DNA from: Vitrella brassicaformis
Lineage: Eukaryota; Sar; Vitrellaceae
Direction: 5' to 3'
Length of the DNA: 64,000 nucleotides
Assembly (NCBI GenBank): GCA_001179505.1
Contig: CDMY01000455.1
Location: forward strand, 8,710 to 72,709
Shown here: positions 46,474 to 57,541 of the stretch, piece after piece
Position numbering within the stretch: the first letter of the stretch is position 1
How the letters are laid out: every line of letters starts with the position of its first letter
Program-made: the position numbers and the translations under genes
Notes under the pieces: generated by a model
What the model saw: only the letters and a program-made list of their open reading frames with translations
What the model was told of the DNA's origin: nothing
The model's database searches: none

Positions 46474-48455
46474 CTATGCCTCTTCCCCCTCCACCTCCAC
46501 CTCCACCTCTCCATCACTACGGCCATCGCTACCGCTGTCGGTGTCCAAATCGCCGACACCGTCGCTCTCGCTGTCCCCATCCTCGCCGCCTTGCTCATCG
46601 TCAATCTGAATCGCACCCGCCTGAATCAAGGCCTCCCGCCGCTGCCCGTCGACACGATCCGGGAAGTGGGTGCCGAGAAACAAGACTGCCTGGATGGATA
46701 ATAAGAGACAGACAAGACACTGACAGTATGTGCCCGCGCTCCTTTGTCGACATGATGCCTCCAAGGCAGCCCACCGGCGCTGCGATGGCCATGTCGTTGT
46801 GTGCCTGCAGCTCTACTATCTTGTCCACACCGCCGGCCTGCACGGAAGGCACAGAAAGATAACCGTGTGTTTATGGTGTTCATTTTGCATGATTCTCTCC
46901 CTTGTTCACTCACCTGATCCACCAGTGTGCAGTAGGGGTTGTCTGGGAGGCCCTCGGTGGCCTGCTTCTGCTCACCCGCACTGCATACGAGAGCGCAACA
47001 CGTCGGCAGCACACAAACGGCATACTTTGCTGACCTACCTGAGTATTTTGTCCAGGACGGAGATCATGGCGCTGAGTCGCTGGCTGTCGTCGCCATCGAG
47101 CCGGTCACAGAAGTACTGGATGCCGCCACACTCAACCACATGCTCAACCTGTACGATTGAGCAAACGCGACATGAGCTCAGGAAACATATTCAATGTGTG
47201 TGGGCGGCTGATATACACACCTGCTGCTGCGATCCTCCCAAGGCTATATTTCCGACGCTTATCGCCGCCATGTCCTTCACGGCCTCCTCGGTCTCCCCGC
47301 CGGCCGCCATGTTGATCAGCAGAGGCACCAGCCCGCCATCGATGAGCGCCTGCTTGTGGGCAGTGGTGCCTGCATCCAATCAATGCACACCGAACAGCAC
47401 AGCACCCTACACATGACGTGGGTGGATCTTATGTGTGTGATATTACCTCCAGCTGCCAGAAACACCACCATCCATGCGCCGTATTTCATCCTCGGCTCGG
47501 CCATCTCACCGCCATACCACAACGGGCTGTCTGACTCAGTCGACTCCAGCAATCGCTTAATCGACGTCACCGCACCACACTCAACCAACGCGTCACGGTC
47601 AGCGTCGGTACCTGTGGGGCAGGCAGGACACAATGAGCCAGGTACGCAGCCAGTGATAATGTTTCGTGCACTCTCAGGCAGATTCACCTTGCTCATGAAA
47701 TCGATTTACAGCGCCCCATGTGCCCATTTCAGCACACGGTCGTCCTGCTCAGGCGCGGTGATGAGACCGACCAGGACGGGCAGGAAGGGCGCCAACTCGG
47801 CCAGTGGGACAGGGAGGGGCGACTTCTTGGAGCCACTCAACAGGTTCCACAGCAGCCGGCCACTCAGGTGGGGCACTCTGATGACACTGCCCTCCCGCAT
47901 CGCCTTCAGCAGCGGCTGCAGGACGCCATCCGCCAGCACGGCATCGCGATGGGTCGATGACTCCGTCGTGATGATGCACAGCACCCCGATGGCCGCCTCA
48001 CGCACATTGTCATCGTGTGACGACACGAGCTGCACCAGGGGCGGGACGGCACCCGCATCCACCACCGAACCGGCGTGGTGAATCGCCAATCTGCCGAGGG
48101 CCAATGCTGCTACGTTCTGCACCTTCTCGCACCCGCTCAGCTGCTCTACCAAGGCTGGCAGCACACCCGCATCGATGGCCTTCTGCTCGATGGTGCCGTC
48201 TCGATGGCGCGGGAGGGACAGCAGCGGGCCGAACCACCCTACGGCTTGAGCCCGAACCTGCGATTCGTTGGCCGATGCTATGAGGTGACAGATATCGGCG
48301 ATGGCGGCGATGATCTCGGCCTCGACTGCCTCCAACCCTCGCTGCTGGACGGCCTGGCCGTACGCCTCCTTGGTGCCGATGGATTTGCACAGGTCTCTCG
48401 CCTTGGTCAGCACTGCTTGGGGTGAGGGATGGCCATCTGTGCCGTCCGAATCCAT
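46474..48455 (-). CDS. Importin-alpha-like armadillo-repeat protein, paralogue 3
   Basis: The start at 48455 (MDSDGTDGHPSPQAV) follows a TCGCAG acceptor, as in paralogues 1 and 2. Exon 1 has armadillo repeats (KVQNVAALALGRLAIHHAGS, VPPLVQLVSSHDDNVREAAI). Later exons match the siblings: TDADRDALVECGAVTSIKRL, ALIDGGLVPLLINMAAGGET, EQKQATEGLPDNPYCTLVDQ, AGGVDKIVELQAHNDMAIAA and AVLFLGTHFPDRVDGQR, ending in a very acidic tail at 46474. The exon 1 to exon 2 junction is doubtful: the donor near 47708 (GCT/GTAAAT) is out of phase with the next acceptor, and the frame meets a stop there. A weaker in-phase donor lies slightly upstream (GACC/GTGTGC). It may therefore be altered at its 5' half relative to paralogue 2. 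Confidence 0.7.
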
Positions 48456-49415
48456 CTCGTCCAACCTGCGAGGAACAACACACATACACACGACGCGGAA
48501 TAGTCCCATGCCTTCTCTGCTCCCTCCTGACCTGTCCACGTGTGCAATGCTACGCTGCCCGCCCAGATCTCACGACGCCACACCTGCCATGAGATGAGAG
48601 CCAGCGAGGAGAATATGATGACACGACATGAGAGACGTATCTATCTGCAGTAGGGATGCTTTCAGTTACCGTGGTGTGTGCAGGCTGTGACGGGGAGAGG
48701 CTCACGGAACCGATCAAACGCAACAAAATGGAGGTGCGGCTCGCTGAGGAGGATGATCGAATGTATCGCCTTTTTTTTGTGCTTCTTTCTGCTGTGTGGC
48801 TGCAGATCTGGACCTACAGTGCTTCAGCAGCCATTGACAGGTATTCTCGTCGAGCTTCGAGCAGAAATAAGAGCAGAAATGTCAGTGAGCGATTGAGGAC
48901 GGTGTGTGATCAGACGACAAGAGAGACAGACCTCCATGAGGTTCATGGTGCGGCAATGTCGAGTGTCGAGTCCGTGTCGCATCCATCTCCCTGCCGTCTC
49001 ACGTGATGCATTGCATGGACCCTCCCCCCTTCCCCAGAACACGACGAAAAACATGCAAAAATGCGATGTGATGTGTGGGTGTGTTGACATTTGTGAAAAC
49101 GTGGAACTGCGATCTGTCTGTCTGTCACTCTGTCTGCTTCGCCCTCTCGACGCGGCCTATCCACATTGACAAAAGTGTCGGTCGGTTGGCCGACCGACCA
49201 GTCAGCCGCCCGATAACGCAAGCAATCGAGCAAACACTTGCACGCACCGGGCTCACGCACAAGCAAGCGGGATAAATAGCATAGCAGCCATCCACGCAAT
49301 CCACATCTGACCGACAGCCATCCAGCCAGTGTTCTAATTACGCAGAGAGAGACGAAGCCGGGGAGGGCGAGGAGGGGGAGAGGGGAAGGGCTGGCTAGCT
49401 GCGGCCTCAGTGAGG
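48456..49415. other. Intergenic region with a doubtful small ORF
   Basis: A plus ORF at 48656-49006 (116 codons) has a hydrophobic run (LFFVLLSAVWLQIW) but no family and no splice support, so I do not call it. A GA-rich strand lies near 49345-49385. The minus-strand plastid-targeted gene ends at 49416. Confidence 0.4.
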
Positions 49416-50619
49416 TCATGAGGTGACCAGCAGGTAAACGATGGGTGCGAAGATGGTGGCCGCAGCCCCGAGGTAGGCCGCAGTGAAGTACTTGCGAAAA
49501 TTCCTCTGCACAAACAGCAGTGCCAGATACTCCACAACTGCAGATTGCACCACACACACAGGAATGGAGCGAGCGGGTGTCAGTCAGGCGGCTGGGTGTT
49601 TGAGTGTCCTGACTGACGTACGCACCGCCGATGAAGGGGGCGACTTGCAGGAAGGGCTCCAACGCAATCGAACTCAATGGGTCGAGTTTCCTCTTCAACT
49701 GCACACAACACACAGACACACACACACACACCCCGAGTCACCTGCTGTTGGGCCTTCCTGTGTGTGTGTGTGTGTGTTGTCACATACATCGTCGTATAGG
49801 AATGGGACCTCGCCGGCCCACAATGCCTTGGATGACGACAGCACCTCGCGCTTCTTGGTCAACAAACTCCTCACCACCTCCTGCAAACCACCCACACAGA
49901 ACACACCACGTTGCCCATATGTCTGCACGCCAATGCATGATGCCAGTGAATGCATTTGTGTGTGCGCTCCCTGTGCTGACCTCCTTGAGTGGTGTGCCCT
50001 CCAGCGTGTCAGCTGTCGGGATCAGCTCGTCCAGCGTCTTCAGGGAGCTCTGAAGCGACTCGGACGAGTCAGCCGTCTGCACACACATCACACCGCAACA
50101 AACACCATGCACCCTTCCCGTGCTGCCAGGCTGCTCATCAGCTGATCCACGACGCACCTTGAAGGTCTGCAGAGCAGCCGCGAGCTGCCCCTCGTCGAAG
50201 ATCAGGTAGTCCGCACTCGCCAGCAGAGGGAGAGCGAACAGCGCCACCAGAGCACCAGCCAGCTGCAGTCCCCAGCTCTTGGACTCCTCCACTGCTGCAC
50301 TAGAGGGACCCACACACGTGAAGAACGGCCTCCTAGACGCTGAACCGCGCTGCTGCTGCAAGGGATCAGGATCGGCACTCAGATGTGGCGATGCCGAAGG
50401 CGGCGGCAATCCGGTCTGTGGAGATGGTGATCTGTGCGATGATGATGAGTGGAGGGTGGACAGGGAGGCAGGCGTGAAGGCCAGTGCATGAGGCAGAAAC
50501 GCACACACGGCGATGAGCGGTGTCGTGAGGCGCCTCCTGTCGCGAGATCTTGGTCGATGTGGGGAAGTTGAGGGCGCGTCAGACTCTCGCGTCCACGCCA
50601 TAACACGCTCCGCCTTCAT
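49416..50619 (-). CDS. Plastid-targeted membrane protein of unknown function
   Basis: The start at 50619 gives a basic N-terminus and then a hydrophobic signal-like core ending at LIAVCAFLPHALAFTPASL. The Phe directly after the expected cleavage (A-F-T-P) and the following Ser/Pro-rich stretch fit the signal-plus-transit leader of complex red plastids. The mature part has LQLAGALVALFALPLLASAD (possible thylakoid or membrane segment), then short exons: DEGQLAAALQTFK, SSLKTLDELIPTADTLEG, VVRSLLTKKREVLSSSKALW and LDPLSSIALEPFLQVAPFI. The last exon, VVEYLALLFVQRNFRKYFTA then AAATIFAPIVYLLVTS, adds one or two membrane helices, stop at 49416-49418. I recognise no enzyme family. It is divergent from the next gene, with 200 bp between starts. 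Confidence 0.6.
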
Positions 50620-50819
50620 CTTCGCTTCAAAGATCCACTCTCGAGCTCGCAGATTGCCGTTTGCCCAACGGCGAAGAAGCGCCGTCGCAAACGAATGGAG
50701 CGTTAAGATGGAGCGGAGGAGAACAGAAAGGACTGGAGGAGCGTGAAGACCGCGATGGCTCCGCACTGATCATCTTCCACCATCATCAGCAGCATCGCCA
50801 GTTGTGATCACTCACTCAC

Positions 50820-51644
50820 ATGAGGCTGGCCGTCCCTTCGTGCTGCGACGGCCGTCTTCGGCCGCTCGAGGGTGACACAGAGGTGCTGGTGGAGCCGCCT
50901 TGGCACGATGACATCGACATTGACGACGAGAGTGAGGATCTGGACGAGGGCGTTCATGTGGAGCTGCTGCACAAGGTAAGCGAAGAGAGAGCCACAAACT
51001 GCCTGCAGAGGCAGTGCAGGAAGGCTCGCTCATTCAGTTCTCTGTGTGTGTGTGTGTGTTTGCTATCCATTAAGACGTTTGCCCCGCGGCTGATCGACCA
51101 CTCGCTGTCGTACGTGGGTGTGGGCATCAAGCACGTCGGCGGCAGCTGCGGCCTCAAGGCAGCCGACGTCATGTCCAAGTCCACCACGTGCGCCTGCCTC
51201 CCCCCCTCCCTCACCCGTGCCACCACACCCACCACACAGGCCACATCCGTGTGTGACGAGCCAGACGGCGAGGAGCAGCACGTCACGCCCGTCCACCGCC
51301 CTGTGCCCCTTTTGCTGCCGGCAGTCGTGTACGTCCGTCTGGCCGGGTGGCTGACGTCCCCACTGTGGATGTGCCCCCTGCGCAGGTGGGCGGCGGCGCA
51401 CTCGTCATCGGTGGTTGGGGTGCCTGAGGCACGCCCGACAGAGGAGGCCGTCACGGCGATGGCAGGAGCGCTGCTCAGTGGCGGCATCAGCATCTCGGTG
51501 AGGGAGCTAAGGGAAGACATGATGGTGGTGCAGTGATGACGCGACGACCTTTCTGACGTGGTTCGTTCGTCTGTGTGCGCTCATGTTGTGTGTCAGGTTT
51601 TCCTTGCCTTGCGCATGATGGGGGTCAATGTGCTGCTGCGATGA
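50820..51644 (+). CDS. Small acidic/hydrophobic protein, unknown
   Basis: Three exons are inferred. The first (from 50820) is acidic (DDIDIDDESEDLDEGVHVEL). The second holds FAPRLIDHSLSYVGVGIKHV and a Pro/Thr-rich linker to VPLLLPAVVYVRLAGWL. It splices at ISIS/GTGAGG to a last 48-nt exon (51597-51644) that reads VFLALRMMGVNVLLR and stop. Without that splice the frame reads to 51536. Function unknown. Confidence 0.45.
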
Positions 51645-53575
51645 GGTGGGTGGGTGGGTGAGTGGGTGAGTGAGTGGATTCAAGAAGCCTGACTGGCTGT
51701 GGCTGTGCTGCGTGGTGTGTGGGGTGAGTGATGTGGCGCTGGCTGACCCGCCCGCCCATTTGATTTGATGTGCGTGGAGAGGGAGGGAGCGAGGATGTGG
51801 GTGGGAATTTTGTAAAACTAGTTGTGTGTGGATATGGTGGATATGCGATTAACCAACTAGCCAAGCCATCTAGGGGGCTGGGGGGCGATGTGTGTGGATG
51901 GATCCTCTGTCTGTTATGGTATGTACTTGTGCTGCATGCCTTCACCAATGTGACGCCGAATGGGGGTGGGGTGGGAGGGGAGGTCTTCAGTGGTCCCCTG
52001 CTCACATGCACACAACCGCGAAATGGTTTCCTCTCTCTACCCACCCATCCATCCATCCACTGCTAGTCTAGTCTAGTCTCTTCCTGTCAGTGCCTCTGTG
52101 TGTGCGTGTGCGCGTGTCTGTGTGCGTGCGATGGTTTAAGCGGCGGCTGTTGTCAGTCATTGGGTGTTGCGTGAGCAAGCATGAGCATAAAAGGGATGAA
52201 TGGGTGGGTGGGAAGGCGGCGGGTGTCTGTCTGTCTGTCATGGTGATGGTGGCGACGAGTGTCATCTCGGGCGGGTATTTCTTGAACTGACAGATAGATA
52301 ACACTTCCTTCCGCTGCTGCACAGAGTGCATTCATTTTCACCGTACATAGCTGTGAGTATTTTCATTCGCTGTCTTCCCGGCTGCCTTGGTTGCCTGCCT
52401 GCCTTGTACGTATTTGTCTGTCCGCCGTCCTGCGTGTGTGTCACGACGTGTGCTGCGCTGTGGTCTGGTGTGCTCGGGTGTCTTGCGCTGGACGTGGTGG
52501 CCAAGTTTGACGGTCACCTCGGTTTGTGTGCGTGTGTTGTGCGTGCGTGTGTGTGTCGATAGCCATGTGTGGGTGGGTGCTAGTGCTGGTGTTTCTAGTT
52601 GCTGCATACTGGCTTTTTCTGCGCACACGACACGTACATGCTGTAATTGCGTGAGCGTGTGTGTTGTGCGTTGTGCGTTGGGTGTCGGTGTGTGTGTGTG
52701 GTGTGTGGTGTAGGGTGGAAGGGGCAACGAAGCTCTGTAGAAAGACCTACTTAAGTGCGACTGGATCAAGTGTCCTCACCAACGAACGAACGAACGAAGC
52801 ACCCACACACGCAAGTGGTGAATCCCCCATGCCGATAGATACACACCCACAATCACACACACGCGCGCAGACAAACGCAAACGGTGGACAGGCGGGCATC
52901 TCTCTGTGTTTCTTAAGCAATGTGTGAGTGGATGAACGAATCAATCGGTCAGTTAGTTAACCAAGCAGCAAAAGGCAGAGAGGAGAGAGAGAGAGTGAGT
53001 GCTCGTCGGCCTTGCTATGCTGTGTCGTGGCGGCGTGTCGGTGTGATGATGCATAAGTCACCTGCCCCCTCTCTCCCTCGTCTCTCCCTCCCTCCCTCCC
53101 TCCCACCCTATCAGCTTTTGTGTCAGTTGCCTGTACAATGCCTGCCTCCCGGTCTGCCTGGCTGGCTAGGTAGTTGCCCACTCATCTAGTCACCATCGCG
53201 CCAAACAGACCCCCCCCCTCACTATGGTTGGTATCTACACGCCCACACAATCGTACGCGCAAGGAAAAACAGACAGACAGAGAGAGAGAGAGAGAGAGAC
53301 GTATGTATTGACAACTATGGAGCAGGGTCCATCACCACCGATAGATACCACTAGACACAACAACATTCGTCCATCCGCCCGCCACAAAACAAAACGAAAC
53401 CACCCCAGCCACGTCACGTCTCCCCAGCACTGACTGTCCGCAGCAGCTGCAGCTAGGACGGCAGCAAGGAAACAAGCGGCCACAATGCGATCGCGGGAGG
53501 CAGGTCTGTCTTATGTAGGCTTACCCACCCATCGAATCCCCCCCCACCCACCCACCCTGTCTGTCTGTGGCCAGA
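51645..53575. other. Long non-coding stretch between convergent genes
   Basis: About 1.9 kb rich in TG/GTGC, GGTG and TCCC low-complexity DNA, with a CTAGT run near 52062-52080 and (GA)n near 53279-53300. ORFs on both strands are composed of Cys/Val or His/Thr repeats from the microsatellites. I see no gene. Confidence 0.5.
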
Positions 53576-56500
53576 TCACTGCTCGTCCCAGCTATCGTCA
53601 TCCGCCTCGTCCTCTACTGCAGCAGCCTCCATACTAGCACGAGCTATGCCGCCCCCCACACCGACCCCCACGGCCCACGGTGCAGCCACATGGCCGATGA
53701 CCACCGGCTCGCTCTGCCGCTTGGTCGGCCGACGCGGACACTGCACCAAAGCTGGGGCTGCCTTTTCGCCGCCCGCATTGGTGATACGCGCGGACGGCTT
53801 GGGCTTGGCCTTGGGCTTCCGCCCTCCCATGACCTTCACCCTCACCCTTGGCCCATCCCCGTCTTGATCTCCGTTGGTATCCATGCGGTAGAAGTTGTGG
53901 ATCTCGTCGCCCCATACCGAGTGCAGGAGCCCCTCGAACGACAGCTGGGGCAGCCCCAGCTGGCGGATGATGCCGTTGCGGCTGCGGAGGGCCCTCCCGA
54001 GGGCGTCTATGAGGCCCGAGAAGGTCTGCCTGGACACCATCTGGGAGCCGCCCTCGTACCGCTTCTTCTGGCACTCGAGCTCCACACGGAAGCGGCGGTA
54101 CTTGCCGTCCCACTTGATGCCCAGCCCGCCCTTGGGCCCCACGCCGTTGCCATGGGCGCACACACCGTGGCTGCGGAGCCGCTGCAGCAGGGAGCGGGCG
54201 TTTGCCGTCAGGTCCTCATTCGACAGCTGCTCGTCTGGGTGGCAAGCTGTGCACATGGGTGGACAGACAGACGATAGATGGATGAATGGGTGGTCGGAGG
54301 ACATCAGTCCGTGTGGCATGTCTGTCACTCACTCACCGTATCGGAGGCAGAGTTCGTCGTCGATCTTTCTGGTGTTGAGTAGCTCCTCGCCGACCCGCAC
54401 CGCCTCGAAGAACGCCTCCTTGACGCCCTCCTCGGTCATGGTATCGGCCTTGATGGTCCTCTGAACTTTCTTTTTCCCGACCATGACGAGCACGTTGAAG
54501 CTGTCGTCGCTCTCGCGCCACTTGATCGTCGGCTTGTCGGGCTGCTGCAGGGACATCTGAGCCGCCAGCGCCTTCGCCAGGTTGGTTGCGCGCTTGGCCA
54601 CCTCCATCTCCCCTGCAAGACGATACAATACACATAAGTGGATGTGTAGGTATGTACCCTCTCGCTTACCGAGCGCTTCCTCATCGATGTCTTGCTCGCT
54701 ATCCTTGCCGCGACAGGGCCCATGACCGCCCATGTGTCCGTCGCGGCCGCCCTTGACGGGTCCGCCCCTCCCCATGCCCATGCCGCCTATGCCGCCCCCC
54801 GTCCATCCCACCTGGCCAGCTCCCATCCCGTGGTGATGTGAAGGATTGGGATGCTCGTCGACATGCTTCGCATCGACAGCGCCCTTCGCCACAGTGCCCT
54901 TCGTCATGAACGGGGGCAGCGGCGGCAGCCAAACGCCCCTCCCGGCGCTCTTGGGCTTGGCGCACCCACCACGCCCAGCAGCGATGCCGGCGCCCCTCCC
55001 ACGCCCTCCGGCACCCAAGCCAATGGCCATGCCCATGCCCATGCCCATACCCATGGCGACGGGCGCAATGGGGAAGGGCGGCATGAAGGGTGGCCACCCA
55101 AACCGGTGCGGCAGCCCGCCACTGCTGCTGTTGGGGGGAGCTGGTGCTGGTGCTGCTGCTGGTGGTGGTGCTGCTGCTGGTGGTGCTGGTGGTGCTGGTA
55201 CTGATTCGGCGCTCGGATCCTTCTTGGCGACGACCGACTTGACGGGGGGGCCCCGCAGCTGCGGAGAGGGCTGCAGGGGTAGGGCTGTCGATTTCTTGGT
55301 CTTCTTGGCGCTGCGGGTCTCCATCTGCGACGGCCGCTTCTTGCTGGTTTCTTGGCGTCTGGTGGGCGGGCTGGGCGGGGAGGGGCCCAGGGAAGGGTCC
55401 TTGGCCAGCGACGCGAGGAAAGCCGCGAAGCACTCGGCCGGCTCATCTTTGCCGTCTGGAGCGGCGTTCTGACCCTCCTCCTCCTCCTGATGGTGCTCTG
55501 GTCCTGCCGATGACTGCTGCTGCTGCTGCTGGTGGCCGGCCGCGAGCATCGGGATGTCGTCAAGGTCGGGCAACGGCACGTCTAGGGCATTGGCGTTCAT
55601 GGGGTCGCGGTAGCTGTAAGAGGGCTCGGGAGAACTCTCGCCGTACGGTAGCGGGACGGCCGCCATCTTCAAATATATATGATTGGCCATCTTCTCGACC
55701 AGACTCGTGTCGGCCAAGTCTGATCGGTCGGCCGGCTTGGATGGTGCCGCCTGCTGCTTCGGGTCAGAGCTCTCGGGGCTGCTCACATCGCCGCTGCCGT
55801 CCGCCTCCGTCTCCATCTCGCTCACACGACCGTTGGCACCACTCTCGGAAGCGACACCGCCCGGGGCAGCAGCAGGCGGGTCAACATGCGATGATAGGTT
55901 TGGGGCGGGACTGGGGTTGTGGGGTGGGTAGAAGGGGGGCAGCAGGCTGGCAGCGTTGGCGACCTCCTGCGATTGGGCGTCCTTGTACGCCTCGCCGAGG
56001 CAACGATCCATCTCCTGGCCCTCCCGACTCGGACACTCGACGTCACGGCCGTGCCGCTCCTCCGGCTGGTGATGCTCCATCCCCCCACCAATGCCTCCTC
56101 CGTCCATCCCACCGCCGCCCCTCTTGGCCTGGGGCGAGGGCAGAGCGCTGTCCATCGTGTACATGGGCGGCAGACGGAATGGGGACGGCCCCATTGGCTC
56201 GATGGGCGACCATGGGAAGTAGCCGTTGTGTCCGAGGAGGGAGGAGGGATCGTCCAGTGGGTGGTTGTGGTGGTGGTGGTGGTTGGGGCTGGGGTAGGCG
56301 TAGTCTGGCACACGCAGGGTGGCCGTGGGCAAGCCGTAAGCGCGGTTCGCTTCCTCGCCCGGCGGGCCCTTCGATGGCGACTCAAAGAACGCATCCCCAT
56401 CACCACCTGTCAACACAACACAGCACAGCCACACACATGGCACGGACGTCACGTCCATGTGTGTGCCGCCACCTCTCTGTATGTGTGTGTATGGGTACCT

Positions 56501-57295
56501 GTGCCATGGTTGGCCTGTCCGCTATGAGCCACCTCAGCCACCGAGTCGAAAACAGCCGAGTGCGCGCGTGCGTGGCGGTCGGGTGACTTGGCGCCGTATG
56601 GTGAGTTGCTGGCTGGCGGCAGAAAGGGGGAGGGGTCGGACGGGGGGAAGAACGGGGGCAACGAAATACTCAGGGGGTCTGGGGGGAGACAGACGACAAA
56701 CCGACCGAGGAACCACAGACAGAGATGGATGTATGTGCGTATGATGGGGTCGGTGGGTGGACGGTACAGTACCTGATGATGTGTGCATGCAGCTCTGTAT
56801 GTCCGAGAAGATGGCAGAGGTGCCGCCGATGCTCGTGAAGGACACACACTCGGTCTCATCCCTCTTGCTAACAACACAACCTGCAAACAGACACACCACA
56901 AGCATCAAACATGCCCACGACAGTGCAACACACTCGCCAAACAAATACCCGTGCATTCCCCTGAGTCCTTCCCTCGGCCCGCCCTCCCCACCTGCAGCGA
57001 CGCTGCCTCCGCTCCGGTGATGCAGATAGGTCGTATATCCACGCTTGACTATGTGCGACAACGGGTGCGGGTACGGGTGTGCCTCCGCATTCATCAGCAT
57101 GGGGTATTCCATGGCGCCGTGGCTCTCCATCAGCCCGACGCTCCTGCCGCCTCGGCGCCCACAACAATTCTGTATCGACATGGGATGGGACGGAAAAGAC
57201 AAGATGGACGCGCTGCAGCTACGGCGGGCAATGGGCGCTGAGAGTGGCCTCAACGAAGCCTCTTCTCCTCTTCTCATCTTCAACAACTCGCCCAT
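53576..57295 (-). CDS. ApiAP2-like protein with two AP2-type segments
   Basis: The start at 57295 (MGELLKMRRGEEAS) is followed by short exons, then a long exon (about 56410-54690). The long exon is largely low complexity: His, Pro, Gly, Met-Gly repeats (about 55020-55060) and Gln runs, typical of protist regulators. After it, an exon encodes KPTIKWRESDDSFNVLVMV then KKKVQRTIKADTMTEEGVKE, with the W...F.V.V...KK.....T.E....A pattern of an AP2 strand-helix fold. The last exon has GIKWDGKYRRFRVELECQKK then SRQTFSGLIDALGRALRSRN, a second AP2-like pattern, and ends acidic at 53576. ApiAP2 proteins are the main transcription factors of apicomplexans and relatives. Domain calls are by pattern, not search. 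It is divergent from the TyrRS gene. Confidence 0.55.
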
Positions 57296-57541
57296 GGCAA
57301 CTCGCGATCTGAGCTCGCAGCTCCCTTGAAACCCCTTCTGTCTGCGGATGCGCCTGCGGCTGCATCGCTGTACATTGAGAAGAGCTCAGTTGGCATCTGT
57401 GGCCCAGCGTTTCTGCAGTCTTCGACGAGTCGCATCTGTTCAACAGTCAACGATGCGCTGCACGGCGGCCTCGGCGGGTGGGAAGCGCAGAACAGCCCAA
57501 CGACACGGGCGATTGCTGTCAAGAAGGTGCGGCGAGATCTC

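Noticed and set aside
51645-53575. Several 60-140-codon ORFs of Cys/Val or His/Thr repeats
   Set aside because: They are translations of TG/CA microsatellites with no splice or motif support.
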